A DNA stretch of 64,000 nucleotides from TH-plancto1 sp043777375. Its GTDB lineage: Bacteria > Planctomycetota > Planctomycetia > Planctomycetales > Planctomycetaceae. The notes beneath the pieces are model-generated. The model made no database searches. It was not told the DNA's origin and was given only the letters and a program-made list of their open reading frames with translations. The stretch lies in NCBI GenBank assembly GCA_043777375.1, contig JAYWHX010000005.1:13687-77686 (forward strand). Direction: 5' to 3'. Positions within the stretch are counted from its first letter, which is position 1. The number at the start of each line of letters is the position of its first letter. Made by a program: the position numbers and the translations under genes. Below are positions 47,066-56,641 of the stretch, piece by piece.

Positions 47066-47363
47066 CGACCGTCCTCAACAATGAAAAACATCCCGCAGCG
47101 TCATCAGAGCACAATGACCCCGTCACAGGAAGCATAAGCAATGACAGATGAATGAGCCAGAGGCAGCTGGGGCGTTTCACAGCTGGCCAGTTCTCGAATC
47201 CCGGTCGGATTTGAGGGGACGGAAATCGAGGCTGGTCTTTGGACTGCACTCTCTCTTCGATTGAGCTGGGGTCCTCCGAATATCAGCTGTGCGTCCCAAT
47301 TGGGTGAAATGTGAATCGTGGAGCGGCAACACCGACAGTCTGATCTCGCTGTTGCAGGCCACC
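47066..47363. other. Gap of about 300 bases with a dispersed-repeat copy
   Basis: The gap lies between a minus-strand PLP-type enzyme gene and the PSD1 gene. It contains a 33-base repeat copy at 47182-47214 shared with 55512-55544. No gene is supported; frames through it are repeat-derived. Confidence 0.5.
47182..47214. repeat. Dispersed 33-base repeat (copy 1)
   Basis: GCTGGCCAGTTCTCGAATCC followed by CGGTCGGATTTGA matches the sequence at 55512-55544 at all but one position. Both copies lie between genes. In translation on the minus strand both give IRPGFENWPAV, which makes false protein extensions in automated gene calls. Confidence 0.8.
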
Positions 47364-48482
47364 TCAGATTGTTAGCTTCCGGTCTCGAGCAGTGACTTCC
47401 CACTCATCAACCTGCTTGCCGTTTTCCATCACGATCACTGTCCGATGCAGAGCCGATGTCGGGCAGACATGACGTGGGATCGCAAGCAGCCAGTCGCCGA
47501 CTTTCCACTTCGCAGCATTCGGGGTCTCGACGACCAGATGCTCCTCATTATGCAACACCTGCACCCCGTCGGGAATGGCGGGCAAGACCATGCGCTGGCC
47601 CATCGGTGGGTCGGAAGCAATCGCCTTGGTCCCCACGTCGAGCGTCACACGATTGGCAGTCGGCCTGCTGATGACCCGCGTGAAGACGAGAGCTGCGGGG
47701 ATGAACGGGGCCAGGTCTGGGAATTTCTCGCCATAGTTGCAGTCGTGAAAAATACAGGTGCCAGGGCTGAGTTCAATCACCGGGTCATCCATCCGGGCAT
47801 AGATGGGGAACGTCGGTGTGCCTCCGCAAATGATACGTGGGACGACGAGCCCGTTCCGCTCCAGCAATTCGCGAAATGCGATCACACGCTCCCAGACTTG
47901 CTCGACCGCGTACTGTCGGTCAACAGGATCGGCCTGGCCATGCTGGCCGTCATACAGGTGCAGCCCCTCGGGCCGCAGCCCCGCTGTATGGGCGATCCGC
48001 CGATACAGCGCCGCAGCTGCGGGACCAGGAGTGACCCCCGTGCGGTCGCGACCTGGGTTGATGTCCAGCACCACCCCAATCGAGACCCCCGCCCGCGTCG
48101 CAGCTGCCCCCAGTTGATCGATGCACCCGGCATCGTCCGCATTGACGGCGAATTGGACCTCGGGAAAGGCACTGGCGAGCGCCACCGTGCGAGCGATATT
48201 CGGCCCGACTATGTTGTAACTGATGACGATGTCACGCACGCCGCAGCGAGCCAACATCTCGGCTTCAGCAATCGTGGCCGCCTTATGCTTGGTAATGCCC
48301 CGCTCCAGCAGCATCCTCACGATGGCCGCCATCTTGTGCGTCTTGCAATGCGGCCTGAGTCGTTGCGGGTTGCCAGCGATTCTCAAGATCGCATCAATGT
48401 TGTGCCGCAGGTGCTCGCGAAAAATCACGAACGACGGGCTGGGAAGAGACTCTGGAGCGGAGACCAAATAACGCTGTGGCAT
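47364..48482 (-). CDS. PLP-dependent D-threonine aldolase/D-serine dehydratase-like enzyme
   Basis: The start at ATG 48482 gives 372 residues. An alanine-racemase-like barrel carries RPHCKTHKMA with the PLP lysine near residue 47, VVLDINPGRDRTGV and LHLYDGQHGQ. The C-terminal domain has a metal pair of the family (His and Cys in RHVCPT). Members cleave D-threonine or dehydrate D-serine; the sequence alone does not choose between them. It lies 90 bases after rho on the same strand, with a hairpin in between. Confidence 0.85.
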   Translation of the reverse strand: MPQRYLVSAPESLPSPSFVIFREHLRHNIDAILRIAGNPQRLRPHCKTHKMAAIVRMLLERGITKHKAATIAEAEMLARCGVRDIVISYNIVGPNIARTVALASAFPEVQFAVNADDAGCIDQLGAAATRAGVSIGVVLDINPGRDRTGVTPGPAAAALYRRIAHTAGLRPEGLHLYDGQHGQADPVDRQYAVEQVWERVIAFRELLERNGLVVPRIICGGTPTFPIYARMDDPVIELSPGTCIFHDCNYGEKFPDLAPFIPAALVFTRVISRPTANRVTLDVGTKAIASDPPMGQRMVLPAIPDGVQVLHNEEHLVVETPNAAKWKVGDWLLAIPRHVCPTSALHRTVIVMENGKQVDEWEVTARDRKLTI

Positions 48483-48499
48483 GGAAGGCTGTTCCTCCT

Positions 48500-48563
48500 C
48501 GTGGGGCACGTTTTCGACGTGCCCGTTTTCTTACACTCAGGCACATCGGAAGCGTGCCCCACG
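48500..48563. repeat. 24-base imperfect inverted repeat between rho and the PLP enzyme gene
   Basis: Left arm 48500-48523 (TGGGGCACGTTTTCGACGTG core) and right arm 48540-48563 pair with three mismatches and a 16-base loop. A relative occurs at 34463-34485. It could act as a transcript-end or stability element for rho, but it lacks a T-tract. Confidence 0.75.
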
Positions 48564-48572
48564 ATCACGGGC

Positions 48573-50096
<1,524 letters not shown>

Positions 50097-50213
50097 GGGA
50101 GGTATCCCGAAGCAGGTCGGGTCGGAAGGGAAACAGAACGGACGATTGCGGAAAGAACTCCCGCTGCTCGTCCACTCGGGGTGATTCGGATGGGTCGGTC
50201 GCCTGTGCTGCGA

Positions 50214-50882
50214 TCATTCAGTTCTCGCCGATGGCGCGGGGGAGAGCCCCTGTGCAATCAGTTGGAATTGATCGATCGAAGCGGTCAAGCTCCCGGAATT
50301 GTCGATGATGAAATCAGACTCGCTTCGCTTCCGTGCGATGGGCCATTGGCTCGCTTCCCTGCGGGACAGTTCCTCGGTTGTCCAGCTGCGAGAAGCCGCC
50401 GTCCAAGCCTGTCGCTTGTCGAGCGGAGTGTCAATGAACACCACCGCATCGCAGAACTCCCTCCAACCCGACTCCAGAAGGAGGGGGGCATCGAGCAGGA
50501 CCACCTGGACCTGACCCAACTCGCGAACATGTTGCAACTGCTGCTGGATGTCTGACCGGATGACCGGATGCACAATCCGTTCTAAAGTCAGTCGATTCTG
50601 TCTTGCCTGGTCATCAGCGCCGAAGACCTGAGCAGCGAGTTGAGATCGATTGACCTCCTGTGCCTCGTCAAAGAATGAGTTTCCAAACGCCCGGCGCAGG
50701 GCCACTTTCACCGAGGGTTGTCGCAGAGCCTCATGCCCCGCACGATCGGCATCGAGAATGGCCACTGACATTCGCTGAGCCAATCCCTGAGCGAGCGTGC
50801 TCTTCCCGGACCCGACCCCACCGACCAGACCTACAAGAGGGATGAACGCGGAGGGGCCAGAACTGTCCACCGGGGGAGACAC
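50214..50882 (-). CDS. coaE: Dephospho-CoA kinase
   Basis: The 222-residue protein, with a GTG start, has Walker A GGVGSGKSTLAQ, the acceptor-site Asp in ILDADRAGHEAL and VVLLDAPLLLESGW with the catalytic-site pattern of the family. VFIDTPLDKRQAW follows. It phosphorylates dephospho-CoA to coenzyme A. It is upstream of rho on the same strand. Confidence 0.92.
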   Translation of the reverse strand: MSPPVDSSGPSAFIPLVGLVGGVGSGKSTLAQGLAQRMSVAILDADRAGHEALRQPSVKVALRRAFGNSFFDEAQEVNRSQLAAQVFGADDQARQNRLTLERIVHPVIRSDIQQQLQHVRELGQVQVVLLDAPLLLESGWREFCDAVVFIDTPLDKRQAWTAASRSWTTEELSRREASQWPIARKRSESDFIIDNSGSLTASIDQFQLIAQGLSPAPSARTE

Positions 50883-51219
50883 GAAAGTCCAATAGGATCA
50901 GAGTGACGAACGAATGACAAGATCCGGGAACCGGATGAGGCAGGAACCAGACGTCCCACCGCCCTCCGGCGCGAGGTATCCAGTCGAATTGGCAGGAGCC
51001 ATGAACAACTGTGGGAGCCACAATCGTTCAAGACATGCTGTCTTGTGAGCGCGCGGTTGTCAATGACGAGTCTGCACACAAGTGGATCTGGATGGCTTGC
51101 GGACTGCGACGACACCTCTCCGAATTGATATCATGCAAGACTTCGGACGGCGCGGTCCGATGCGGTGGGGCGGACTTCACCCGTCCTCGATCGTCTTTGA
51201 GTTCACGAGTCTCACAGCT
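50883..51219. other. Divergent intergenic region, 337 bases
   Basis: It separates coaE (minus) from the Fe-S protein gene (plus) and must carry both promoters. The plus frame is open back to 51082, but the peptide there has no resemblance to the family N-terminus. No hairpin or motif stands out. Confidence 0.4.
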
Positions 51220-52266
51220 ATGGCGGGTCGCAAACTCACAGTTGTTATCTCGCAGGGTCAGGGCCTGAATCCGGCCAAGCGGCAGATGGAAGAGGATCTG
51301 GCGGCGCGTCTGATTATGGACTCGTCGCTGAACGTCTCCATCGTTCCGCATCTGTATGACATGGCTGCCGATCACAGCGGGATGCTGTTCTTGCGGTCGG
51401 TGCCGGGCGACCTGCTCGTCTTGTCATGGCTCTATCCTCGTGCGGCGCGCTGGACGCTTGATCGGCAGGGAGTACGAGGCAAGGAAGGTACGACGCTGCT
51501 CGTGACGGATGACGACGAGGACACGCGCGAGTTCGAAGGTGTTGGTTCTCAGGATGTGCCCAATCGCCGCATCTACTGCGTCGATTTCCGCGTCCGCAGT
51601 AAGCCGGAACCCTTCATTGAGGAAATCAGGCGGATCGTCAACGACACGACCGTCCAGACTGTCGATCTGATGTCCTGGATCACCGGGGCTCCGTCGGCTC
51701 CCCAGCTCGAACGATTCCTGCAACCGGTCGCACTTTCGGGTTCCCTGCCCGTGACTGGGGGCGAGGTCAAAGGCGATGGGGCCGCGATGGAGTCCTCGCT
51801 GCTGAAGATTGACGAGCCTGCCAGCGGTCGCCGCTGGTATCCAGTCATTGATTACAGCCGCTGCACCAACTGTATGGAGTGCATCGATTTCTGCCTGTTC
51901 GGCGTCTACGGCGTCGACACGATCGACCGCATCCTGGTCGAGGCACAAGACAACTGCAAAAAAGGCTGCCCCGCGTGCAGCCGCGTTTGCCCCGAAAATG
52001 CCATCATCTTTCCGCAGCACAAATCCGCTGCCATTGCGGGAGCCGATGGCGAGATCGGCAGCTTGAAGATCGATCTATCCCAGCTGTTCGGTGCTCCGAC
52101 CGGAGTGGATCAAGCCGTGGCCGAGCGAGATGCGGAGCTGGTTGCCGACGGGCGAGATGCCGTCGGAGCAACAGTCGGCTTGCCGAAGCGTCAATGTGGT
52201 CAACCCGAGAAGCCACGTGATGCGCTGGACGATCTGATGGACGGGTTAGACAAGTTGGAATTCTAA
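51220..52266 (+). CDS. Protein with two [4Fe-4S] ferredoxin sites at the C-terminus
   Basis: The start at ATG 51220 gives 348 residues. An N-terminal domain of about 200 residues (MAGRKLTVVISQGQGLNPAK; VPGDLLVLSWLYPRAARW; PNRRIYCVDFRV) is followed by a ferredoxin-like pair. The first cluster is CTNCMECIDFC from Cys215 (C-x2-C-x2-C-x3-C), the second CKKGCPACSRVCP from Cys246 (C-x3-C-x2-C-x3-C-P). A ~75-residue charged tail ends it. It probably transfers electrons in the cytoplasm; the partner is unknown. An APC permease follows 20 bases later. Confidence 0.8.
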   Translation: MAGRKLTVVISQGQGLNPAKRQMEEDLAARLIMDSSLNVSIVPHLYDMAADHSGMLFLRSVPGDLLVLSWLYPRAARWTLDRQGVRGKEGTTLLVTDDDEDTREFEGVGSQDVPNRRIYCVDFRVRSKPEPFIEEIRRIVNDTTVQTVDLMSWITGAPSAPQLERFLQPVALSGSLPVTGGEVKGDGAAMESSLLKIDEPASGRRWYPVIDYSRCTNCMECIDFCLFGVYGVDTIDRILVEAQDNCKKGCPACSRVCPENAIIFPQHKSAAIAGADGEIGSLKIDLSQLFGAPTGVDQAVAERDAELVADGRDAVGATVGLPKRQCGQPEKPRDALDDLMDGLDKLEF

Positions 52267-52286
52267 GTCGAGACCTGGAGGATCGT

Positions 52287-53678
52287 GTGTCGCTGTCAGA
52301 ACCTGCTGCTACCTCCTCCTTGGCCCCAACTCTTCCCCGCAGCCTCGGCCTGTGGCAGGCGACCGCGCTCAACGTGGCGAACATGGTCGGGATCGGGCCG
52401 TTTATCACGATCCCACTGTTCCTCAAGGCGATGGGCGGACCGCATGCTTTGGTCGCCTGGGTCATCGCAGCTGTGCTGGTGATTTGCGATGGGCTGGTGT
52501 GGAGTGAGCTGGGCGCTGCGCTGCCCGGCTCGGGCGGGACGTACCATTTTCTGAAACAGATCTACGGGCGGACTCGCTGGGGACGGGCGTTGCCGTTCCT
52601 GTTTATCTGGCAGTTTCTGATTACGGGAACGCTGGAGATTGCCTCGGGCTATATCGGCACGATGCAGTATGTGCAGTACCTGATCCCCGGCATTCAAACG
52701 GCTCTGGGTGGGTATGCCCAACCGCTACTGGCTGTCGGCTGTTGCATTGTGGTGGGGCTGTTGTTGTCTCGACAGATCGGAGCCGTAGGGACGATGAGCC
52801 TGGTCCTCTGCGGGGGAACCATCCTGACTGTGCTGATCGTCGTCTGCTCCGGGTTGGCTCATTTCCGCCCAGAGCAACTCGCCTTTCCGGCGGGAGCGCT
52901 GAAGCCGTCGTGGCTGATGTTTGCTGGGCTGGCCGGGTCGATGCAGATTGCGATCTATGATTACTTGGGGTACTACAACGTCTGTCATCTGGGTGATGAA
53001 GTTCGCGATCCCGCCAAAACGATCCCCCGCGCGATCCTGATCTCAATCGGCGTTATCGCGGCGACCTATCTGACGATGAACATCTCGATCATCGCAGTGA
53101 TCCCCTGGCAAGAAGCCATGCTCTCCGAGCATATTGCCTCGGACTTCATGGAGCGGCTTTACGGGCCGGGAATCGCGTCGGCCTTCACCGGTCTAATCCT
53201 CTGGACCAGCTTCGCCTGCTTCTTCGCGATTACGCTCGGCTACTCGCGCATCCTCTATGCCGCTGCTCGACAGGGGGACTTCTTCTCGTTCGTCGGGCAG
53301 CTGCACTCGACCGGCAAGTATCCGCATGTGTCGCTCTGGCTGGTGACCGGACTGACCGCTGCGTTTTGTTTCCTCGATCTCTCTTTGGTGGTGAAGTCAG
53401 CAGTCCTGGGAAGGATCGGAGTGCAGTTCATCGGCCAGATCGCCGGGTTGCATCTGCTACGTAAGACTCGCCCGGATGTGGCCTTGCCGTTCCGGATGTG
53501 GCTGTATCCCATCCCCAGTGCGGTCGCCCTGTTCGGATGGTTGTTCGTGCTGTTGATGCCTGACTCGGCGGACGGATGGAAACCGATGGGAGTTGGCGCT
53601 GCCGTGAACGCCTCGGGGTTGTTGGCATACATCGTCTGGAAGCGATTCCGCAGGTGCGAAGTCGAGCCTCGGGTTTGA
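52287..53678 (+). CDS. APC-family amino-acid/polyamine permease
   Basis: The 463-residue protein starts with GTG 52287 after CTGGAGGA. It has twelve transmembrane helices and the APC first-helix signature ATALNVANMVGIGPFITIP. The second helix region carries SELGAALPGSGGTYHFLK. DEVRDPAKTIPRAI is the typical loop after helix five. It should import or exchange amino acids or amines; the substrate cannot be inferred. It is convergent with purF. Confidence 0.9.
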   Translation: MSLSEPAATSSLAPTLPRSLGLWQATALNVANMVGIGPFITIPLFLKAMGGPHALVAWVIAAVLVICDGLVWSELGAALPGSGGTYHFLKQIYGRTRWGRALPFLFIWQFLITGTLEIASGYIGTMQYVQYLIPGIQTALGGYAQPLLAVGCCIVVGLLLSRQIGAVGTMSLVLCGGTILTVLIVVCSGLAHFRPEQLAFPAGALKPSWLMFAGLAGSMQIAIYDYLGYYNVCHLGDEVRDPAKTIPRAILISIGVIAATYLTMNISIIAVIPWQEAMLSEHIASDFMERLYGPGIASAFTGLILWTSFACFFAITLGYSRILYAAARQGDFFSFVGQLHSTGKYPHVSLWLVTGLTAAFCFLDLSLVVKSAVLGRIGVQFIGQIAGLHLLRKTRPDVALPFRMWLYPIPSAVALFGWLFVLLMPDSADGWKPMGVGAAVNASGLLAYIVWKRFRRCEVEPRV

Positions 53679-53713
53679 CAATTGATGACTCGGATCTTAC
53701 CCGAGTGGCGTAC

Positions 53714-55297
53714 TCACGTCACCTTGGCCAGCGACGTGCCATCCAGATCGACAATCCGCTTGCCGGATGTTTCATCCAACGACAGCTCGTACATTCTCTC
53801 CCCAGCCGGCGTAGGATAATCCCCGGTCAGGCACGCCTGGCAGAGCTTCTCGGGCGGCATCTGTACGGCTTCCGCAATGGCGGGAATCGGTAGGAATCGT
53901 AGCGAAGTCGCCTTCAATTCCTTCGCCATTGTATTCTCGACTTCGCGAGTGAGCGGGCCGCCATTCATGAACCCCGGAGCAAACAGCTCCTTCACCCGGG
54001 TCATGTCAATCCCATAGAAGCACGGCGCGATAATGGGCGGGCAGGCCACGCGGACGTGGACTTCAGCCGCCCCACCGCGTTCATACAGCTGAGAGATCAG
54101 TGTTCGCATGGTTGTGGAGCGAACGATCGTGTCTTCGACGAGAAACACTTTGCGTCCCTCGAGCACTTCACGGAGCGGGGTGTATTTGACCTTCGCCTTG
54201 TCGCCGCGATTGTTGCCCTCGATGAATGTGCGTCCGACGTACCGGTTGCGGATCAATCCTTCCACGCAGGGCAGGCCCATCTTAAACGCCATCGCGTCAG
54301 CTGCGGCCTTGGCGGTATCGGGGACCGGAACCACGATCCAGTCCTTGTCGTACGGAATTTCCTCTTGCTCTGCGAGCTTCTCACCCAGGGCCTTGCGGCT
54401 GAGGTACACGCTGCGGTCGTCGAGCGTGCTGGAGACGTTGGCGAAGTAGATCCACTCGAAAAAGCAGTGAGCAGTCCGTGGACTCTCGGCGTATTTCTCG
54501 ACTCGCAATTTTCCATCTTGAATAATGACCGCATGGCCCGGCGGCACACTGTGAATTCGTTCGGGAGTGAATCCCAGATTGGCCAAGGCCACGCTCTCAC
54601 TGGCCGCTGCAAACAGCCCCTCTTCCATCGCCCAGCACAGCGGCCTGACGCCGAGTGGATCTCGGGAAACAAACATCTCTCCCAGGGCATTCAGGAAGAC
54701 AATATTGTACGCCCCGTCCAGCTTCGTGTGCAGCCGCTTGAGAAGTTCCAGCAGATCGCTCTTGGTCTGCTGAGCAATCTCCTGTCCCAGGAGATGCAGC
54801 AGAATTTCTGTATCAGTCTCACGGCTGAGGTGGAAATCCCCCTTCGCCTGAATCTCGCGACGGAGTTCCTGGTAATTGGCCAGTTGCCCGTTGAAGCCGA
54901 ACGCAAAGCATTTGCGTTTTTCGAGATGGGGCCGCTCGAAGGGCTGGGCGTAGTTCCGGTCGTCTTTCCCGCAGGTGGCGTAGCGGACATGCCCGATCGC
55001 AGCGGGCCCCTCGTACTTGGCGAGTAGTGCCTCGGCTTCGGCCTGTCGGCTGAGATGGAAGACCTCGCTGACGGTGCCGACATCCTTATATGTGTCGACC
55101 AGCAGCGTGCGTCCTGGAGCATAGACCGACATTCCAGCGGCCAGCTGGCCTCGGTTCTGGATGTCTAGCAACAGTCGCGGGATCAATCGCGAAGAGGCTG
55201 CTGCTCCCTGCTTGGGGGCGAGAGTGCTGACCTTCCCGTTGGCGGTGGGCAGGTGGTAAATGGCGGCAACGCCACACTCGTGGAATAACTCGGCCAT
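53714..55297 (-). CDS. purF: Amidophosphoribosyltransferase, PurF family with Fe-S ligands
   Basis: The 527-residue protein has a short propeptide before the nucleophile cysteine in HECGVAAIYH (Cys8 after processing), a glutaminase domain (GHVRYATCGK, FGFNGQLANYQELR) and a phosphoribosyltransferase domain with FLVEDTIVRSTTMRTL. Cysteines in AHCFFEWIYFA, VACPPIIAPC and LCQACLTGDYPT match the four [4Fe-4S] ligands of the Bacillus subtilis enzyme. It makes phosphoribosylamine, the first step of purine synthesis. It is a single gene here. Confidence 0.92.
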   Translation of the reverse strand: MAELFHECGVAAIYHLPTANGKVSTLAPKQGAAASSRLIPRLLLDIQNRGQLAAGMSVYAPGRTLLVDTYKDVGTVSEVFHLSRQAEAEALLAKYEGPAAIGHVRYATCGKDDRNYAQPFERPHLEKRKCFAFGFNGQLANYQELRREIQAKGDFHLSRETDTEILLHLLGQEIAQQTKSDLLELLKRLHTKLDGAYNIVFLNALGEMFVSRDPLGVRPLCWAMEEGLFAAASESVALANLGFTPERIHSVPPGHAVIIQDGKLRVEKYAESPRTAHCFFEWIYFANVSSTLDDRSVYLSRKALGEKLAEQEEIPYDKDWIVVPVPDTAKAAADAMAFKMGLPCVEGLIRNRYVGRTFIEGNNRGDKAKVKYTPLREVLEGRKVFLVEDTIVRSTTMRTLISQLYERGGAAEVHVRVACPPIIAPCFYGIDMTRVKELFAPGFMNGGPLTREVENTMAKELKATSLRFLPIPAIAEAVQMPPEKLCQACLTGDYPTPAGERMYELSLDETSGKRIVDLDGTSLAKVT

Positions 55298-55511
55298 CAG
55301 CGGGGTCCGCTTCCGTCGAGAGGAATCACAGGCGGCCCACGAGTTCCCGAGGGAACATCAGTGGACCCATAAAGGGTGAGGACGGCAATCGGCCGGACTT
55401 GCACTCTTGTGGGGGCCAGCCGCGCGGACCGGTTTCCAGAAGTTCACACAAGCTTCATCCATCATACCGGTCTGAAAAGCGAATGCCAGCAGGATCAGAA
55501 TTCCTTGCACG

Positions 55512-55544
55512 GCTGGCCAGTTCTCGAATCCGGGTCGGATTTGA
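55512..55544. repeat. Dispersed 33-base repeat (copy 2)
   Basis: GCTGGCCAGTTCTCGAATCC followed by GGGTCGGATTTGA differs at one position from the copy at 47182-47214. It is in the gap upstream of purF, near GAATTCCTTGCACGGC direct repeats. Confidence 0.8.
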
Positions 55545-55659
55545 CGGGTGCTACAATCCATGCCAATCCATAGGCGACCTTCAGCCTGCGAAAAAACCGG
55601 AGTCCTTCGATTTTCTGCGGCGCGTCTGCCTACGTCGAATTGTCTCAAGGAACAAAGGA

Positions 55660-55763
55660 GTCTCACACGAAGCAACTGAGGCACAAAGAGGGAATTCGTG
55701 AGCATCCACTGGTGATTGATTGATGGACTCTCCCTTTGTGCCTTCGTGCCTTCGTGTGAGACA
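55660..55763. repeat. Inverted repeat, GGCACAAAGGGA/GTGTGAGAC family
   Basis: GTCTCACACGAAG...GGCACAAAGAGGGA (from 55660) pairs imperfectly with TCCCTTTGTGCC...CTTCGTGTGAGAC (55731-55763). CCTTCGTG is duplicated in the right arm. The GTGTGAGACATTC end also occurs at about 22249-22262. Confidence 0.65.
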
Positions 55764-55984
55764 TTCCGATCTGAGGCAAAGTGACACACTGGCCAGCTGT
55801 GGAATTCCTTGCACGGCAACACACTCTTTCTCACAAGGTGAGCTTTCAGCCATCAGCGTTCCGCTTTCAGCCAGCCTTTGAAGCCAGCAAAAGAATACGC
55901 GGCATGATGGCATTGCGAGTTCCTCCTTGGATAGAGTTCAGATTGTCTGGTCTTCAGCCGAGTATTTTTGCTCCGGAGGTGGCG

Positions 55985-56398
55985 ATGCGTGGTTCAGGGG
56001 GGACACCCGGCGGGATCAGCGAATTCGCGATCGGTTTTGTGTTGGCCGGGCTGGCGGTGTATCTGTTCCTGGATTCGGTCGTCGTCTCCACGGGAGTCGG
56101 GTTGATCGCGGGGGGAGTGCAGGGGATGTTCGGCGGAGTGATTGGCGACACCGCTTCTTCAGGGCTGGTGTTCCTGCCGTTCTTCATCGGGGTGACCGCC
56201 CTGTTCTACGATGCTCGCCCCCGTTGGAGTTGGACCACGGTCTGTCTCGGAATCGCCATCATCATCGTCGAGATCCTCAGCCGGATTCGGTTCCTGATCG
56301 CGATGAAGGTGTCGCACCTGCTGGGGATCATCGTCCTGCTGGCTGCTGGAACCGGGCTGATGCTGCGTTCGTATCGCGATCAAAAACGGGTTCCGTGA
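55985..56398 (+). CDS. Small four-helix membrane protein
   Basis: The start at ATG 55985 is supported by GGAGGT at 55975-55980, six bases upstream; the resulting 137-residue protein lacks the repeat-derived N-terminus of the longer frame. Four transmembrane helices are seen (FAIGFVLAGLAVYLFLDSV, SSGLVFLPFFIGVTALFY, TVCLGIAIIIVEILSRI and LLGIIVLLAAGTGLMLRS), with a Gly-rich GVGLIAGGVQGMFGGVIGD. No family is recognised. Confidence 0.65.
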   Translation: MRGSGGTPGGISEFAIGFVLAGLAVYLFLDSVVVSTGVGLIAGGVQGMFGGVIGDTASSGLVFLPFFIGVTALFYDARPRWSWTTVCLGIAIIIVEILSRIRFLIAMKVSHLLGIIVLLAAGTGLMLRSYRDQKRVP

Positions 56399-56641
56399 AA
56401 CGTTCGAGAGGAGTGGCACTGCTCACCAATTCGAACTCCGCGAACGAGCTCATCGGGAGATCACAGTTTCCGGAGTGCGTCAGATGGTTTATTGTGTGGC
56501 TGCCGAGTGACCCACCAATGTGAAGCAGGACACTCGCGATTCACAGTGCCATGCGCAAAGTCTCCTGACCTGCCACCCATCGAATTCCTTCGTGACTCCG
56601 TGGTAAAACTCTGCCCGACTTCGTAGCGAACCCCCACTCCC

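Larger units (their letters stand above)
55298..55984. other. 687-base repeat-rich gap between divergent purF and a membrane protein
   Basis: No protein is supported. It contains the repeat copy at 55512-55544, GAATTCCTTGCACGGC twice (about 55500 and 55801), and the inverted pair at 55660-55763. The plus frame is open back to 55781, but that extension is translated repeat sequence. Confidence 0.55.

Noticed and set aside
55781..55984. Upstream extension of the small membrane protein
   Set aside because: It is translated repeat sequence; GGAGGT directly before ATG 55985 marks the real start.
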